The notes below the pieces were generated by a model. The model was given only the letters and a program-made list of their open reading frames with translations, searched no databases and was not told the origin of the DNA. DNA of 64,000 bases from an uncultured Pelagibacteraceae bacterium (lineage in GTDB: Bacteria > Pseudomonadota > Alphaproteobacteria > Pelagibacterales > Pelagibacteraceae): positions 16,454 to 80,453 of the forward strand of contig CABYUV010000004.1 in NCBI GenBank assembly GCA_902522115.1, read 5' to 3'. Below are positions 51,159 to 61,617 of the stretch, piece by piece (the first letter of the stretch is position 1; every line of letters starts with the position of its first letter). The position numbers were made by a program, and so were the translations under genes.

Positions 51159-51472
51159 CTTTGGCATCAATTATAGCAGCTGGAATATTAACTTATTTCA
51201 CTAGAATGACCATGATCGCTTTAATTAGTAGAGATATGTTAGGAGATAAAATTAAAGCTGTATTAGAATATGTTCCATCTGCAGTATTCCCAGCCATAAT
51301 ATTTCCTGGAATATTTATTAACGATTATGGAACTTTTATTGAAATGAATGATCCAAAAATTTTTGGGGCATTAGTTGCAGTTATTGTAGGTTATTTTTCA
51401 AAAAATATTATTGCAACTATTTTAGCAGGATTAGTTTCTTATTGGTTTTTAATTTTTGTGATTTTTAGTTAG
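51155..51472 (+). CDS. azlD: AzlD family protein
   Basis: Small membrane protein overlapping azlC; YVPSAVFPAIIFPGI. Confidence 0.85.
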   Translation: MTLASIIAAGILTYFTRMTMIALISRDMLGDKIKAVLEYVPSAVFPAIIFPGIFINDYGTFIEMNDPKIFGALVAVIVGYFSKNIIATILAGLVSYWFLIFVIFS

Positions 51473-52148
51473 CACCTAATTTCATATTATTTCTAATATT
51501 GCTATCCATTAGCTCAGGCTTAGATAAATTAAGATTTGACATTATCTCAGCATATTCGTCAGCATTATTAACTTGAAGCCTTGGATTTGATTTTTTTTCA
51601 TTTCCAATAGTACTAACAAGTTTACCGTTATAATCATGACCTGGATAAAGCAAAGTATCCTCAGGTAGTTTAAGTAATTTATTAAATAAAGAATTATAAG
51701 CATCTTTTGAGCTACCATTTTGAAAATCTGTCCTACCTGTTCCATTAATTAACAACGTATCACCTGAAAACAAATATTTATTCATCAAAAAACTATAACT
51801 GTCTGAAGTATGACCAGGTGTATACATTGCTTTAATCTGAATTTGATCAATTTTAATTATTTCTTCATCTTTTACTTTGATTTCTACTGTATCAGCTGGT
51901 GTGTGCTCTCCCATGATTGTAGAACAATTTGTAACTTTTTTTAACTTTGAAGCACCTGTTATGTGGTCTGCGTGAATATGTGTATCAATTACTTTTACAA
52001 GTTTAAGATCTAATTCATTAAGTAAATTTATATAGCTATCAACATTCTCTACTACCGGATCAATTATTAATGCTTCTCGACCTTTAGCAGAAGCAATTAT
52101 ATAAGTATAAGTTGATGATTTCGTATCAAAAACTTGCTTAAATATCAT
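51465..52148 (-). CDS. MBL-fold hydrolase, persulfide dioxygenase/glyoxalase-II-like
   Basis: DTHIHADHITGASKL, TPGHTSDSYSF, SGDTLLINGTGRTDFQNG. Confidence 0.88.
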   Translation of the reverse strand: MIFKQVFDTKSSTYTYIIASAKGREALIIDPVVENVDSYINLLNELDLKLVKVIDTHIHADHITGASKLKKVTNCSTIMGEHTPADTVEIKVKDEEIIKIDQIQIKAMYTPGHTSDSYSFLMNKYLFSGDTLLINGTGRTDFQNGSSKDAYNSLFNKLLKLPEDTLLYPGHDYNGKLVSTIGNEKKSNPRLQVNNADEYAEIMSNLNLSKPELMDSNIRNNMKLGAN

Positions 52149-52203
52149 AGCTTAAAATATCACATGTACTTGTTATAATAAATCAAATATCTATTTAACT
52201 TTC

Positions 52204-52638
52204 ATGGGTAAACTAATTTCGTTCATTATAATTTTATTAATATATAGTTTTCCTAACGTTGTAAGTGCTCATAATCATTTTCCTATCACAACTGATTCTA
52301 AACTTATGATTGAAAGAGGTAAAATTGCATATGAAAAAAATTGTGTTTCTTGTCATATGATAAATTTAGCTGGTGCTAAAAACTGGAAAGGATTGGATGA
52401 AGACGGACATAGAAAAGCCCCACCTTTAAATGGCACAGGTCATACTTGGCATCATGACGACAAAACTCTGCATGCAATAATAAAATACGGACTAGCAAAA
52501 TTAGTAAAAAACTATGAAGGTAAAATGATTGGTTTTGAGGATAAATTATCTGATAAAGAAATTGATAGTGTACTAGCTTATTTAAAGTCTTATTGGCCTA
52601 TTGATAAATATGAATATCAAATTAATATGAGTAGATAA
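52204..52638 (+). CDS. c-type cytochrome
   Basis: Signal peptide and CVSCH heme motif. Confidence 0.88.
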   Translation: MGKLISFIIILLIYSFPNVVSAHNHFPITTDSKLMIERGKIAYEKNCVSCHMINLAGAKNWKGLDEDGHRKAPPLNGTGHTWHHDDKTLHAIIKYGLAKLVKNYEGKMIGFEDKLSDKEIDSVLAYLKSYWPIDKYEYQINMSR

Positions 52639-52640
52639 TT

Positions 52641-53078
52641 ATGACGGCAATAACATTTAATTGGTCTTGCAAACATACTTGGAAAAGAAGTGCAAAAAAT
52701 ACAGCTTGGTGTGTATTAGGTTGTGCCATAGGTGATTTTGGTACAATTTTATTTTTTCAATTAACTGGAATTCCTTTTCCAGTTTTAGGAATTATGATTT
52801 TAGCAATCATTAATGGTTTGATTACAAGTATTATTTTAGAAACAATTATTTTAATGACACAAAATTTTAATTTTATTAATGCGTTTAAAACTGCTTGTGG
52901 AATGAGTTTAATATCGATGATCAGTATGGAAATTATGATGAATTTGACAGATTATGTTTTAACTGGTGGTGCCATATTAACTTGGTGGGTTGTTCCAATA
53001 ATGTTAATTGTAGGTTTTTTAACTCCATGGCCATACAATTATTGGAGATTAAAAAAATACGGAGTTGCTTGCCATTAA
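52641..53078 (+). CDS. DUF4396-like membrane protein
   Basis: TAWCVLGCAIGDFGTILFFQLTGIPFP and C-terminal WPYNYWRLKKYGVACH. Confidence 0.65.
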   Translation: MTAITFNWSCKHTWKRSAKNTAWCVLGCAIGDFGTILFFQLTGIPFPVLGIMILAIINGLITSIILETIILMTQNFNFINAFKTACGMSLISMISMEIMMNLTDYVLTGGAILTWWVVPIMLIVGFLTPWPYNYWRLKKYGVACH

Positions 53079-53079
53079 T

Positions 53080-53607
53080 TTAAAGCATTCTTTTCAACAA
53101 ATTATCTTTAAACAACAATCTATGAGCTATGACAGCTAAAACATGAAGTGATATTAAAGCTATAATTGTATAATTTGAATATATATGAATATTATAAAAC
53201 TGATCTGCTAATTCAAAGTTATCTTTAATTCTTATCTCTTTAAAAAAAATCACTAAAGTTTCTCCATTAAATAATTTTTTTAAAATACCTGAAATTGTGA
53301 TTGACAAAATTGCCACATATAAAAGGATATGGTTTAATTTTGCTATAAATTTTTGTCCAACGAAAATACTTGGATCAAGTTTGGGTGTAGGATTAAGTAT
53401 ATTATTTAATAACCTTAAAATTACTAAATAAAATATAGTTAAACCTATTGTAACATGAATATTTTCAAAGGTTATTCTTTCTTCACCAAAATCTAAATCA
53501 ACTAAATAAAAACCTAATGGAATTTGAATTAGAAGCAATAACGCACTTAGCCAATGTAACAGCTTTGAAATAATACCATACTCTGTTAGGGTATTTGTAA
53601 CATGCAT
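53080..53607 (-). CDS. Cytochrome b561 family protein
   Basis: LLHWLSALLLLIQIPLGFYL, HVLAVIAHRLLFKDNLLKRM. Confidence 0.9.
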   Translation of the reverse strand: MHVTNTLTEYGIISKLLHWLSALLLLIQIPLGFYLVDLDFGEERITFENIHVTIGLTIFYLVILRLLNNILNPTPKLDPSIFVGQKFIAKLNHILLYVAILSITISGILKKLFNGETLVIFFKEIRIKDNFELADQFYNIHIYSNYTIIALISLHVLAVIAHRLLFKDNLLKRML

Positions 53608-54069
53608 AAATTATTTAATCACATAACCTCATTTATTAAAATATTATTATTATCAATTTCTACTGTGCTTTTGGTCTCAGTTAGTAATGCCGAACAAAGC
53701 GTTGAAGATATTATAAAGGGGAGAAAAGCATTATTTAGTAAGAATTATAGTACTGCTAAAAGAGTTCAAGCTTTTGCTTCAAATGGAGATTTCGATAAAT
53801 CAATAGAATTAATGTTAGAAATGAGCGAGAATTATAAAGTTCTGATTAATTTATTTCCTGAAAACACTAAGGAAGGATTTAAAACAGAAGCCTTACCAAT
53901 CATTTGGGAAGAAAAAGATGCTTTTAATGCTCTAATGAAAAAAGCATCTGATGATATGGTTACACTTGCATCTGTTATTGAAGATAGCGATGATATTAGA
54001 GGTACATTAAAACAATTGATGTGGAGTAATTGCAAAGCTTGTCATAGCAAGTATCGGATGCCTCATTAA
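53602..54069 (+). CDS. Cytochrome c' (class II) family protein
   Basis: Signal peptide, helical body, C-terminal CKACH heme motif. Confidence 0.9.
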   Translation: MHKLFNHITSFIKILLLSISTVLLVSVSNAEQSVEDIIKGRKALFSKNYSTAKRVQAFASNGDFDKSIELMLEMSENYKVLINLFPENTKEGFKTEALPIIWEEKDAFNALMKKASDDMVTLASVIEDSDDIRGTLKQLMWSNCKACHSKYRMPH

Positions 54070-54080
54070 AATTTATTTTT

Positions 54081-54125
54081 AAGGGTTCGCTCTTTAAGCG
54101 AATACCTAAAGAGCTCCCTTTTTTT
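54081..54125 (+). terminator. Intrinsic terminator after the cytochrome c' gene
   Basis: AAGGG...GCTCTTTA / TAAAGAGC-T-CCCTT stem followed by a T run. Confidence 0.75.
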
Positions 54126-54361
54126 AAGCCTCTTTGGCATTTTAATCCAAACGGATTTTAATGTTATTAACTTTTTTGATATTTAAAAGACTTCAGCTAA
54201 GTATCAGGTGGTGAAAGTATTAACATAAACCTCCTTCTAAAAAAAAGGTAATTATATTTAATACAAATTCAATTAATTTATTTGAGTTTTAGTTAAATAA
54301 AATTCTTGAATACAACCTGTTGCTTTAGTAGATTCCCGATATCAAATATATCTACTTTAAA

Positions 54362-55219
54362 TTATTTTTTATTAATTAATTCACTAATAAAATTTTCACC
54401 GTAACCTTCGTCTACAGCTTTTTGAAAATAATTTTTATTAACTTCAGCAACTTTTTCTGCTTCTGGAAAATCTTTTAATAAGTCTTGAATATAAGTCAAA
54501 TCTTTTACAGAATTACTGGCAGTAAATTTAAATCCAGTAAAATCTCCTTTTAATAAATTATCAAAAACTCTATTTAGAGCTGCAGAATTACCCGAACCAA
54601 GCTTAGCAACATCAAAAATTTTTTTCAAATCAAGTCCCATTTCGGAAGCACTTTTAGCTAAATGATTAACTAATGCAGCATTTCCTAGAGTTAAAAAGTT
54701 ATTCAAAAGTTTTGATTTTGCTCCCATTCCGACAGTTCCAAAATGAAAATATTCTTTACAGAAAAACTTAAAATAAGGTTCAGCTATTTTAAAATTTTCA
54801 TCTGATGCTCCTACTATTCCTCCTAAAACTCCTTCTTCTGCTTGAACAGGACCACCCATTACAGGACACTCAACATATTTAATGTTATTCTTTTTAAAAA
54901 TAGCCTCAGTTTCGATAGAACCAGTTTGGTTATGAGTTGTGATATCAATAATTATAGTTTTGTCGTTTAAAATTACTGAAATTTTTTCAGATATTGATTT
55001 TGCAATTGGGGTATTTGTTACACACATAAACAAAGCATCAAGATTTTTATTAGCAAAATCTTCAAAAGATTTTACTTCTTCTGCACCATTGCTAATAATT
55101 TTTTCAATTGGCTTTCTATTTTTGTTTGCGATAACATAAAGTTTATGTTTATGTTTTAAAATATTCTTGGCTATTCCGTAGCCCATATAACCAACACCAA
55201 TAAATCCGATATTTTTCAT
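54362..55219 (-). CDS. 3-hydroxyisobutyrate dehydrogenase-family oxidoreductase
   Basis: NIGFIGVGYMGYGIAKNILK, ECPVMGGPVQAEEG, GMGAKSKLLNNF. Confidence 0.9.
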   Translation of the reverse strand: MKNIGFIGVGYMGYGIAKNILKHKHKLYVIANKNRKPIEKIISNGAEEVKSFEDFANKNLDALFMCVTNTPIAKSISEKISVILNDKTIIIDITTHNQTGSIETEAIFKKNNIKYVECPVMGGPVQAEEGVLGGIVGASDENFKIAEPYFKFFCKEYFHFGTVGMGAKSKLLNNFLTLGNAALVNHLAKSASEMGLDLKKIFDVAKLGSGNSAALNRVFDNLLKGDFTGFKFTASNSVKDLTYIQDLLKDFPEAEKVAEVNKNYFQKAVDEGYGENFISELINKK

Positions 55220-55227
55220 ATTTATAA

Positions 55228-56094
55228 TTAACTTTTCTTTGTACCCTCTGTTCTTATAAACATTATACCAAAAACAATAATTCCTACCACACCTACAATT
55301 TTATTATAATCAAAAGGTACTCCAAAAATTAAGAAATTAATAATTGTTGACCAAACTAACTGAGAATATTGAAAGTTTGTCACAAATGATAAATTAGAGA
55401 GTTGGATTGCGTAAATTATTAGAGAATGACTGACAAAGCCTGCTACACCAAGCAATAACAAATAAAGCCAGAAAATATTTTTCTCTAAAGGTACCCAGTT
55501 AAAAAAAATAAATATACTAAATATAATTGCACCTAAAATTGATGTATAGAATATTGCAGCAAATGGATCGTTGTCACCTGATACAAGTTTAGTAAAAAAT
55601 TGATAAAGTGCCCAACAAATTGGTGGAACTATAGGGAAAATTAAATCTATGCTAAATATTTTCATACTTGGTCCCAAAGAGTAAATAATTGAACCAAAGC
55701 TAAGTAACATTAAAAGTATACCCTTTGGTGTTAAAATATCTTTTAAAAAATATGCTGAAAGCAAAGAAACTATTAAAGGTGCTGTGAAGAAAACTACATA
55801 TATATCTACTAAGTCAAATTTTTGTAAAGAATAAAACATAAATGACGTTGCTGTAACCATCAATGTTGATCTTATTATTTGGACCTTGAAATTTTTTTTC
55901 AAATTTACTTTTGGTTTAAAGATTAAAAAAAATATAATTAAAGAAACTAGGTGAAAAAAAAATCTACCCCAAATTGCTTGTGTAACTGGCATAACTGTAC
56001 CAAGGTATTTTGCTGTAGAGTCCATACAAACAAACATGAAAAAGCCTCCTGCAGCCAATAAAATTACATTAATTAAAGATGTTTGTTGTGGCAC
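55228..56094 (-). CDS. EamA/DMT family transporter
   Basis: Ten-helix pattern; VMPVTQAIWGRFFFHL. Confidence 0.85.
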   Translation of the reverse strand: MPQQTSLINVILLAAGGFFMFVCMDSTAKYLGTVMPVTQAIWGRFFFHLVSLIIFFLIFKPKVNLKKNFKVQIIRSTLMVTATSFMFYSLQKFDLVDIYVVFFTAPLIVSLLSAYFLKDILTPKGILLMLLSFGSIIYSLGPSMKIFSIDLIFPIVPPICWALYQFFTKLVSGDNDPFAAIFYTSILGAIIFSIFIFFNWVPLEKNIFWLYLLLLGVAGFVSHSLIIYAIQLSNLSFVTNFQYSQLVWSTIINFLIFGVPFDYNKIVGVVGIIVFGIMFIRTEGTKKS

Positions 56095-56106
56095 TGTAAA
56101 TAAAAA

Positions 56107-57612
56107 TTACATCACTACGCCTACTTGCCAAGGATTAAACTCCTCGTCACCGTAGCCGTTAATTTCACTTTTTGATTTATTTCCTGAAGCAGTATTAACA
56201 ATTAGTTCAAATATTTTTTGACCAACTTCTTCAACTTTTTCTTTGCCTTCAGCAATTGTTCCACAATTAATATCCATATCTTCAGACATTTTTTCAAACA
56301 TCACTGAGTTTGTTGACAGTTTTAAACTTGGAACTGGTTTACAGCCAAAGCAAGACCCACGTCCCGTTGTAAAACATATTACATTAGCACCCGATGCAAC
56401 TTGACCGGTAACAGATACAGGATCATAACCAGGAGAATCCATAAAATTAAATCCTTTGTTTTTTAAAGGTTCTGCATAGTGCAATACATCCTGAAGAATA
56501 GAATTACCCCCTTTAGCAACAGCACCTAACGATTTTTCTAATATAGTTGTAAGACCACCTTTTTTATTTCCTGGTGCTGGATTGTTATCCATCGAACTGT
56601 TATTGATCGAGGTATAATGTCTCCACCATTCTAATCTTTTTATTAGCTTGTCAGCAGTTTCTTGTGAATTAGCTCTTTTAATTAATAAATGTTCAGCTCC
56701 ATAAATCTCTGGAGTTTCAGATAAAATTGAACTTCCACCTTTCTTAACCAAGAGATCTGCTGCAACACCTAATGCAGGATTTGCAGTTATTCCAGAATAA
56801 CCATCAGAACCTCCGCACTGAAGAGCTAAAGTTAAATGACTTACTGGTTGTGAAGTTCTCTGCACACTGTTTGCCTCTGAAAGTAAATTTTTTATTTGTG
56901 ATAATACTTTATCAACTATTTTTTTAGTTCCACCTTCATCCTGGATTGTTAAAAAATGAATTCTGTCATGTTTTTTTAAAGAATCATCAAACAAACTTAC
57001 TTGGGCACACTCACAACCTAAACCGATTACAAAAACATGAGAAAAGTTTGGATGATTTTTAAAGCCATCTATAGTTCTTTGGAAAATTTGCATCCCTTCA
57101 CTTTCTGTATTCATTCCACATCCTGTGGAGTGAGTAATTGGGACTATGCCGTCAATATTTGGGTAATCTTTTAAAATGTCAGAATATTTAATCCTTTCAA
57201 CAATCATTTTAGTGACAGTTGCTGAGCAGTTTACAGTACTTACTATTCCAATATAATTTCTAGTAGCGACCTGACCATTATCTCTTAAAATTCCATTAAA
57301 GAAAGTGTCTACTTTTTCATCTACAATGTTTTTTTTGTCTGTAACTTCAAAATCTCTTTTAAACTCTCTAAATTCTAAATTATGTGAGTGGACATGTTGT
57401 CCGGGTTTAATATCATCTAATGCAAAACCAATAATTTGATCATATTTAATGATTGGATCACCTTTTTTAATTGTTTTTAAACAAACTTTATGTCCAAAAG
57501 GGATTGGATCGATAGTACTAATCTCATGACCTTCAATTTTTGTTTTTTCAGGAATGATAAATTGACTAACTCCCACATTGTCATTCTTATTTAAAACTAT
57601 TAGATTATTCAT
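56107..57612 (-). CDS. UxaA-family hydrolyase (altronate/galactarate dehydratase-like)
   Basis: N-terminal SAF-like region; NYIGIVSTVNCSATV, ALQCGGSDGYSGITANPALG, FTTGRGSCFGCKPVPSLKLSTN. Confidence 0.92.
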   Translation of the reverse strand: MNNLIVLNKNDNVGVSQFIIPEKTKIEGHEISTIDPIPFGHKVCLKTIKKGDPIIKYDQIIGFALDDIKPGQHVHSHNLEFREFKRDFEVTDKKNIVDEKVDTFFNGILRDNGQVATRNYIGIVSTVNCSATVTKMIVERIKYSDILKDYPNIDGIVPITHSTGCGMNTESEGMQIFQRTIDGFKNHPNFSHVFVIGLGCECAQVSLFDDSLKKHDRIHFLTIQDEGGTKKIVDKVLSQIKNLLSEANSVQRTSQPVSHLTLALQCGGSDGYSGITANPALGVAADLLVKKGGSSILSETPEIYGAEHLLIKRANSQETADKLIKRLEWWRHYTSINNSSMDNNPAPGNKKGGLTTILEKSLGAVAKGGNSILQDVLHYAEPLKNKGFNFMDSPGYDPVSVTGQVASGANVICFTTGRGSCFGCKPVPSLKLSTNSVMFEKMSEDMDINCGTIAEGKEKVEEVGQKIFELIVNTASGNKSKSEINGYGDEEFNPWQVGVVM

Positions 57613-57657
57613 AAAATTATTATATAACTATAAATCTAAAGAGACCATTAAACAATT

Positions 57658-59442
57658 ATGCCAAAAAAAAGAAAAAAAAAATTTAGAAGTCAGCAGTGGT
57701 TTAATAACCCAAAAAACCCAGATATGACGGCTTTGTATCTAGAAAGGTATTTAAATTATGGTCTTACTAGAAAAGAATTGCAGTCTGGAAATCCAATTAT
57801 AGGAATAGCTCAATCTGGTAGTGACCTTTCACCATGCAATAGGCATTTTATGTCACTGAGTAAGAGAATAAAGGATGGAGTCAGAAGAGCAGGTGGTATA
57901 CCAATGGAATTTCCAACTCATCCAATTCAAGAAACAGGAAAAAGACCCACAGCAATGTTGGATAGAAATCTCTCATATTTGTCATTAGTTGAGGTTTTAT
58001 ATGGATACCCACTTGATGGAGTTATCTTAACAACAGGATGTGATAAGACCACTCCAGCAGCCTTGATGGCAGCAGCCACAGTAAATATTCCAGCAATAGT
58101 TTTATCTGGTGGCCCAATGTTAGATGGAGTTTATAAGGGAAAATTAGCTGGATCAGGAATGGTAGTTTGGGAAGCTAGAAAAATGTTAGCTAAAGGAGAG
58201 ATTAAATATGAGGAATTTATGGATATGGTTTCATCATCCTCACCAAGTGCTGGCCATTGCAATACAATGGGAACAGCTTCTTCAATGAATTCAGTTGCAG
58301 AGGCATTAGGTATGTCTTTACCTGGTGGTGCAGTAATACCTGCGCCTTATAGAGAAAGAGAACAAATTTCTTACGAAACAGGAAAAAGAATTGTTGGAAT
58401 GGTTTATGAAGATTTAACCCCATCAAAAATTATGACACGTAAAGCTTTTGAAAACGCTGTAGTAGTAGCAAGTGCTATAGGCGGATCTAGTAACTGCACA
58501 GCCCATTTGAGCGCTATCGCAAAACATATGGGAATTAAATTTGATCTTTCTGATTGGCAAAAACTAGGGCACAACATTCCTTTATTAGTTAATTGTCAGC
58601 CTGCAGGAGAATACTTGATGGAAAGCTTTCACAGAGCTGGAGCAATACCTGCAGTAATGAAGGAATTAATTAAAAATAAAAAAATTCATACAAACATAAA
58701 GACTGTCACGGGTAAAACTGTAGGTGAAAATTTAAGAAAGAAAGTTGATATAGACAATAAAGTAATTAAAACTTTTAAAAATGCATTAACTGAAAAAGCT
58801 GGTTTTTTGGTTATGAGAAGTAATTTTTTCTCGTCTGCTATAATGAAAACATCTGTAATCAGTAAGGAATTTAAAGATCAATACTTATCAAATCCTAAAC
58901 ACCCTAATGTTTTTGAATGTAAAGCTATAGTCTTTGAAGGTCCTGAGGATTATCACAAAAGACTTAATGATAAAAAATTAAAAGTAAATGAAAACTCAAT
59001 ATTAATTATCAGAGGTTGCGGACCGGTTGGATATCCTGGATCAGCAGAAGTGGTTAATATGCAACCACCTGACAGATTATTAAAAAAAGGAATAAGACAT
59101 TTACCAACTTTGGGAGATGGAAGACAGAGTGGAACATCTGAGAGCCCATCAATACTTCACGTTTCACCAGAATCAGCAGTAGGTGGAGATCTAGGCATTG
59201 TTAAAACTTACGATAAAATAAAAATAGACTTAAATAAAAGAAGAGTTGATTTATTGATTTCTCAGGCTGAATTTAAAAAACGAAGAAAAAACAAAAAAGT
59301 ATTTAAGCCAAAAAATCAAACTCCTTGGCAAGAAATATTTAGAAATACTGTTGGTCAATTGGATGATGGTGCATGCATTAATTCTCGAGGTAAATATTTA
59401 GACGTATCACATACCAAAGGTTTACCAAGAGATTCTCACTAA
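57658..59442 (+). CDS. IlvD/Edd-family dehydratase (sugar-acid dehydratase-like)
   Basis: TTGCDKTTPAALMAAATVNIPAIVLSGGPML, SSPSAGHCNTMGTASSMNSVAEALG, IGGSSNCTAHLSAIA. Confidence 0.92.
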   Translation: MPKKRKKKFRSQQWFNNPKNPDMTALYLERYLNYGLTRKELQSGNPIIGIAQSGSDLSPCNRHFMSLSKRIKDGVRRAGGIPMEFPTHPIQETGKRPTAMLDRNLSYLSLVEVLYGYPLDGVILTTGCDKTTPAALMAAATVNIPAIVLSGGPMLDGVYKGKLAGSGMVVWEARKMLAKGEIKYEEFMDMVSSSSPSAGHCNTMGTASSMNSVAEALGMSLPGGAVIPAPYREREQISYETGKRIVGMVYEDLTPSKIMTRKAFENAVVVASAIGGSSNCTAHLSAIAKHMGIKFDLSDWQKLGHNIPLLVNCQPAGEYLMESFHRAGAIPAVMKELIKNKKIHTNIKTVTGKTVGENLRKKVDIDNKVIKTFKNALTEKAGFLVMRSNFFSSAIMKTSVISKEFKDQYLSNPKHPNVFECKAIVFEGPEDYHKRLNDKKLKVNENSILIIRGCGPVGYPGSAEVVNMQPPDRLLKKGIRHLPTLGDGRQSGTSESPSILHVSPESAVGGDLGIVKTYDKIKIDLNKRRVDLLISQAEFKKRRKNKKVFKPKNQTPWQEIFRNTVGQLDDGACINSRGKYLDVSHTKGLPRDSH

Positions 59443-60410
59443 TGCGGCCAAAAATATTAGTTTCCAGAAAAATATCAGATTTAGCAGAGGAAAAACTTCA
59501 AAAAGAATTTGAAGTAACTTTAAATCCAAAAGATGAACCCATTCCAGAAAGTGACTTAATAAAAATTGTTAATGATTATGATGGTATGATTTCGACTGGT
59601 TTTGATAAAATTAGTGAAAATTTTTTTAACAATTTAAATGGTAAATTAAAAATTATAGCTCAAGTAGGTGTTGGTTATGATAATATTTCAATAAAATCTG
59701 CAGAAGAAAAAAAAATAAAAATTACAAACACACCTAATGTTTTAAATGAAGCAGTAGCAGAAACGACTATTCTATTAATTCTGGCAGCTTCAAGAAGAAT
59801 TGGTGAAGCATACAATCTAGTGAAAACAGACAATTGGAAAAATCAAAAACCTGATCTTACCAAATTTATGATTGGAAACTCTGTTACAGGTAAAACTTTA
59901 GGAATTATTGGTATGGGTCGTATTGGAAGAATGGCTGCAAAAAGTGCTAAAGCATTTGGGATGAAGATTATTTATCATAACAGAAATAAACTCACTGATG
60001 ATCTGGAGGATGGTGCAAAATATTATTCTGATATAAATACAATGCTACCAGTGTGTGATTTTTTAAGTATTCATACACCAGCAACTTCTGAGACCAAACA
60101 CATCTTAAATGCTTCAACTATAAATTTATTACCTAAGCACTCTGTTGTTATAAATACCTCAAGAGGATCAACTATTAATGATGATGATTTAATTGATGCT
60201 CTCGAGAATAAAAAAATCTATGCGGCTGGTTTAGATGTATTTAATAATGAACCTAATTTAGATAAAAGATATTTAAAATTAGATAACTGTTTTGTTTTAC
60301 CACATATTGGTAGTGCGACTCATGAGACTCGATTAGCAATGAGTATGATGGCAGTTGATAACATTTATTGTTATTTCAATAAAAAACCTCTTATTTCAGA
60401 AGTAGTTTAG
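59442..60410 (+). CDS. D-2-hydroxyacid dehydrogenase (glyoxylate/hydroxypyruvate reductase-like)
   Basis: GKTLGIIGMGRIGRMAAKSAKAFGMKIIYHNR, VVINTSRGSTINDDDL. Confidence 0.93.
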   Translation: MRPKILVSRKISDLAEEKLQKEFEVTLNPKDEPIPESDLIKIVNDYDGMISTGFDKISENFFNNLNGKLKIIAQVGVGYDNISIKSAEEKKIKITNTPNVLNEAVAETTILLILAASRRIGEAYNLVKTDNWKNQKPDLTKFMIGNSVTGKTLGIIGMGRIGRMAAKSAKAFGMKIIYHNRNKLTDDLEDGAKYYSDINTMLPVCDFLSIHTPATSETKHILNASTINLLPKHSVVINTSRGSTINDDDLIDALENKKIYAAGLDVFNNEPNLDKRYLKLDNCFVLPHIGSATHETRLAMSMMAVDNIYCYFNKKPLISEVV

Positions 60411-60536
60411 AACAACTTCAAGTTGTCTGTTCAATGAATATATATAATTTCTATATATAAAAATTAAACGAAATTATTGATCTCAAAAATCATTTATGGT
60501 TAACTTTAAAAAAAAAACATAAACGAGAGGAAGATA

Positions 60537-61553
60537 ATGTTTAAACTTATATCTAAAACTATAGCAGCTGTAGCTATTGTTTCCATTGCTTTATTTGGCT
60601 CTGCAAATGCAAAGACTTTAAAGATTGAAACACACTTTACAGCTAGTTCACCTAATGGTGAAGTTGCCGCTCAATTCGCTAAAAACGTTGAAAAGTTTTC
60701 TGGCGGAAGCTTAAAAGTAGAAATGTTCTACTCATCATCAGTAACTGGTAAATCTGCTGAGGTATTTAACTCGGCACAAACTGGAATTATTGATTGTGAT
60801 ATGACTGGTGCAGGTTACCAAACAGGTAAAAATGCAGCATTTCAATTTGCAGGTGATGTAATGGGTGGATACGATAACCCATATCAACAATATGAATTCT
60901 TGAATTTCCCAGGAGCTCAAGAAGCAGTTGATGCACTTTACAACAAATATGGAATGACATTAATTGGTTGGTGGATACCAGGACACGAGTCTTTAATATC
61001 TAGCAGACCAATCCCAGATGTTGCTTCATTAAAAGACTTTAAATTTAGATCACCTCCAGGAATGGAAAGTATGATCTTTACAGCATTAGGTGCTAAGCCA
61101 ATTGTGATGGACTTTGGTGAAGTTCCAACTGCTCTACAAACTGGTCTAATTGATGGTGCTGACTATTCATCTTTAGCGACTAACTATGCAGGTGGACACT
61201 ATGAGCAAAATAAATATGCTACATATCCAGGTTTCCACTCTATGCCAGCTGACCACTTAGCTTGTAATACAAAAGTATGGAACAAGTTAAAGCCTCACGA
61301 AAAAGGTGCAATGTTAGCAGCAATCGAAATCTGTGGAAGAACTATCACCAGTTTGGTTGAAAGAAAGAACGCAGAAGCTGTCAAAGCTTTAAAAGAAATG
61401 GGCGTTACTCTTCATGACTGGTCTAAAGAAGATAGAGCTAAATTTAGGCAAGCTGCACTCGGTGCTTGGGAAGAATGGAAGACCAAATCCCCAGAAGCTG
61501 CAGCACTTATTGAGATACACAAAGCTTATATGAAAGCTAACGGTATCCTATAA
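60537..61553 (+). CDS. dctP: TRAP transporter substrate-binding protein DctP
   Basis: Signal peptide; KFRSPPGMESMIFTALGAKPIVMDFGEVPTALQTGLIDGAD. Confidence 0.93.
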   Translation: MFKLISKTIAAVAIVSIALFGSANAKTLKIETHFTASSPNGEVAAQFAKNVEKFSGGSLKVEMFYSSSVTGKSAEVFNSAQTGIIDCDMTGAGYQTGKNAAFQFAGDVMGGYDNPYQQYEFLNFPGAQEAVDALYNKYGMTLIGWWIPGHESLISSRPIPDVASLKDFKFRSPPGMESMIFTALGAKPIVMDFGEVPTALQTGLIDGADYSSLATNYAGGHYEQNKYATYPGFHSMPADHLACNTKVWNKLKPHEKGAMLAAIEICGRTITSLVERKNAEAVKALKEMGVTLHDWSKEDRAKFRQAALGAWEEWKTKSPEAAALIEIHKAYMKANGIL

Positions 61554-61573
61554 ATAAGTATATAAAAAATCTT

Positions 61574-61595
61574 GAAGGGCCTGAAAAGGCCCTTC
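61574..61595 (+). promoter_or_regulatory. Intra-operon hairpin between dctP and dctQ
   Basis: GAAGGGCC-TGAAAA-GGCCCTTC perfect 8-bp stem 20 nt after the dctP stop; no T run. Confidence 0.8.
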
Positions 61596-61617
61596 TAATT
61601 AAAAAAATTTTAAGTTT

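Noticed and set aside
54126-54361. Possible small RNA or riboswitch in the intergenic region between the cytochrome c' and HIBADH-like genes
   Set aside because: Beyond the terminator there are only short, weak stems and no recognisable consensus; flanking genes are convergent so little regulatory need is implied.
60411-60470. AT-rich palindrome-like stretch (aatatatataatttctatatata) before dctP
   Set aside because: Low-complexity AT sequence; pairing not above what such composition gives.
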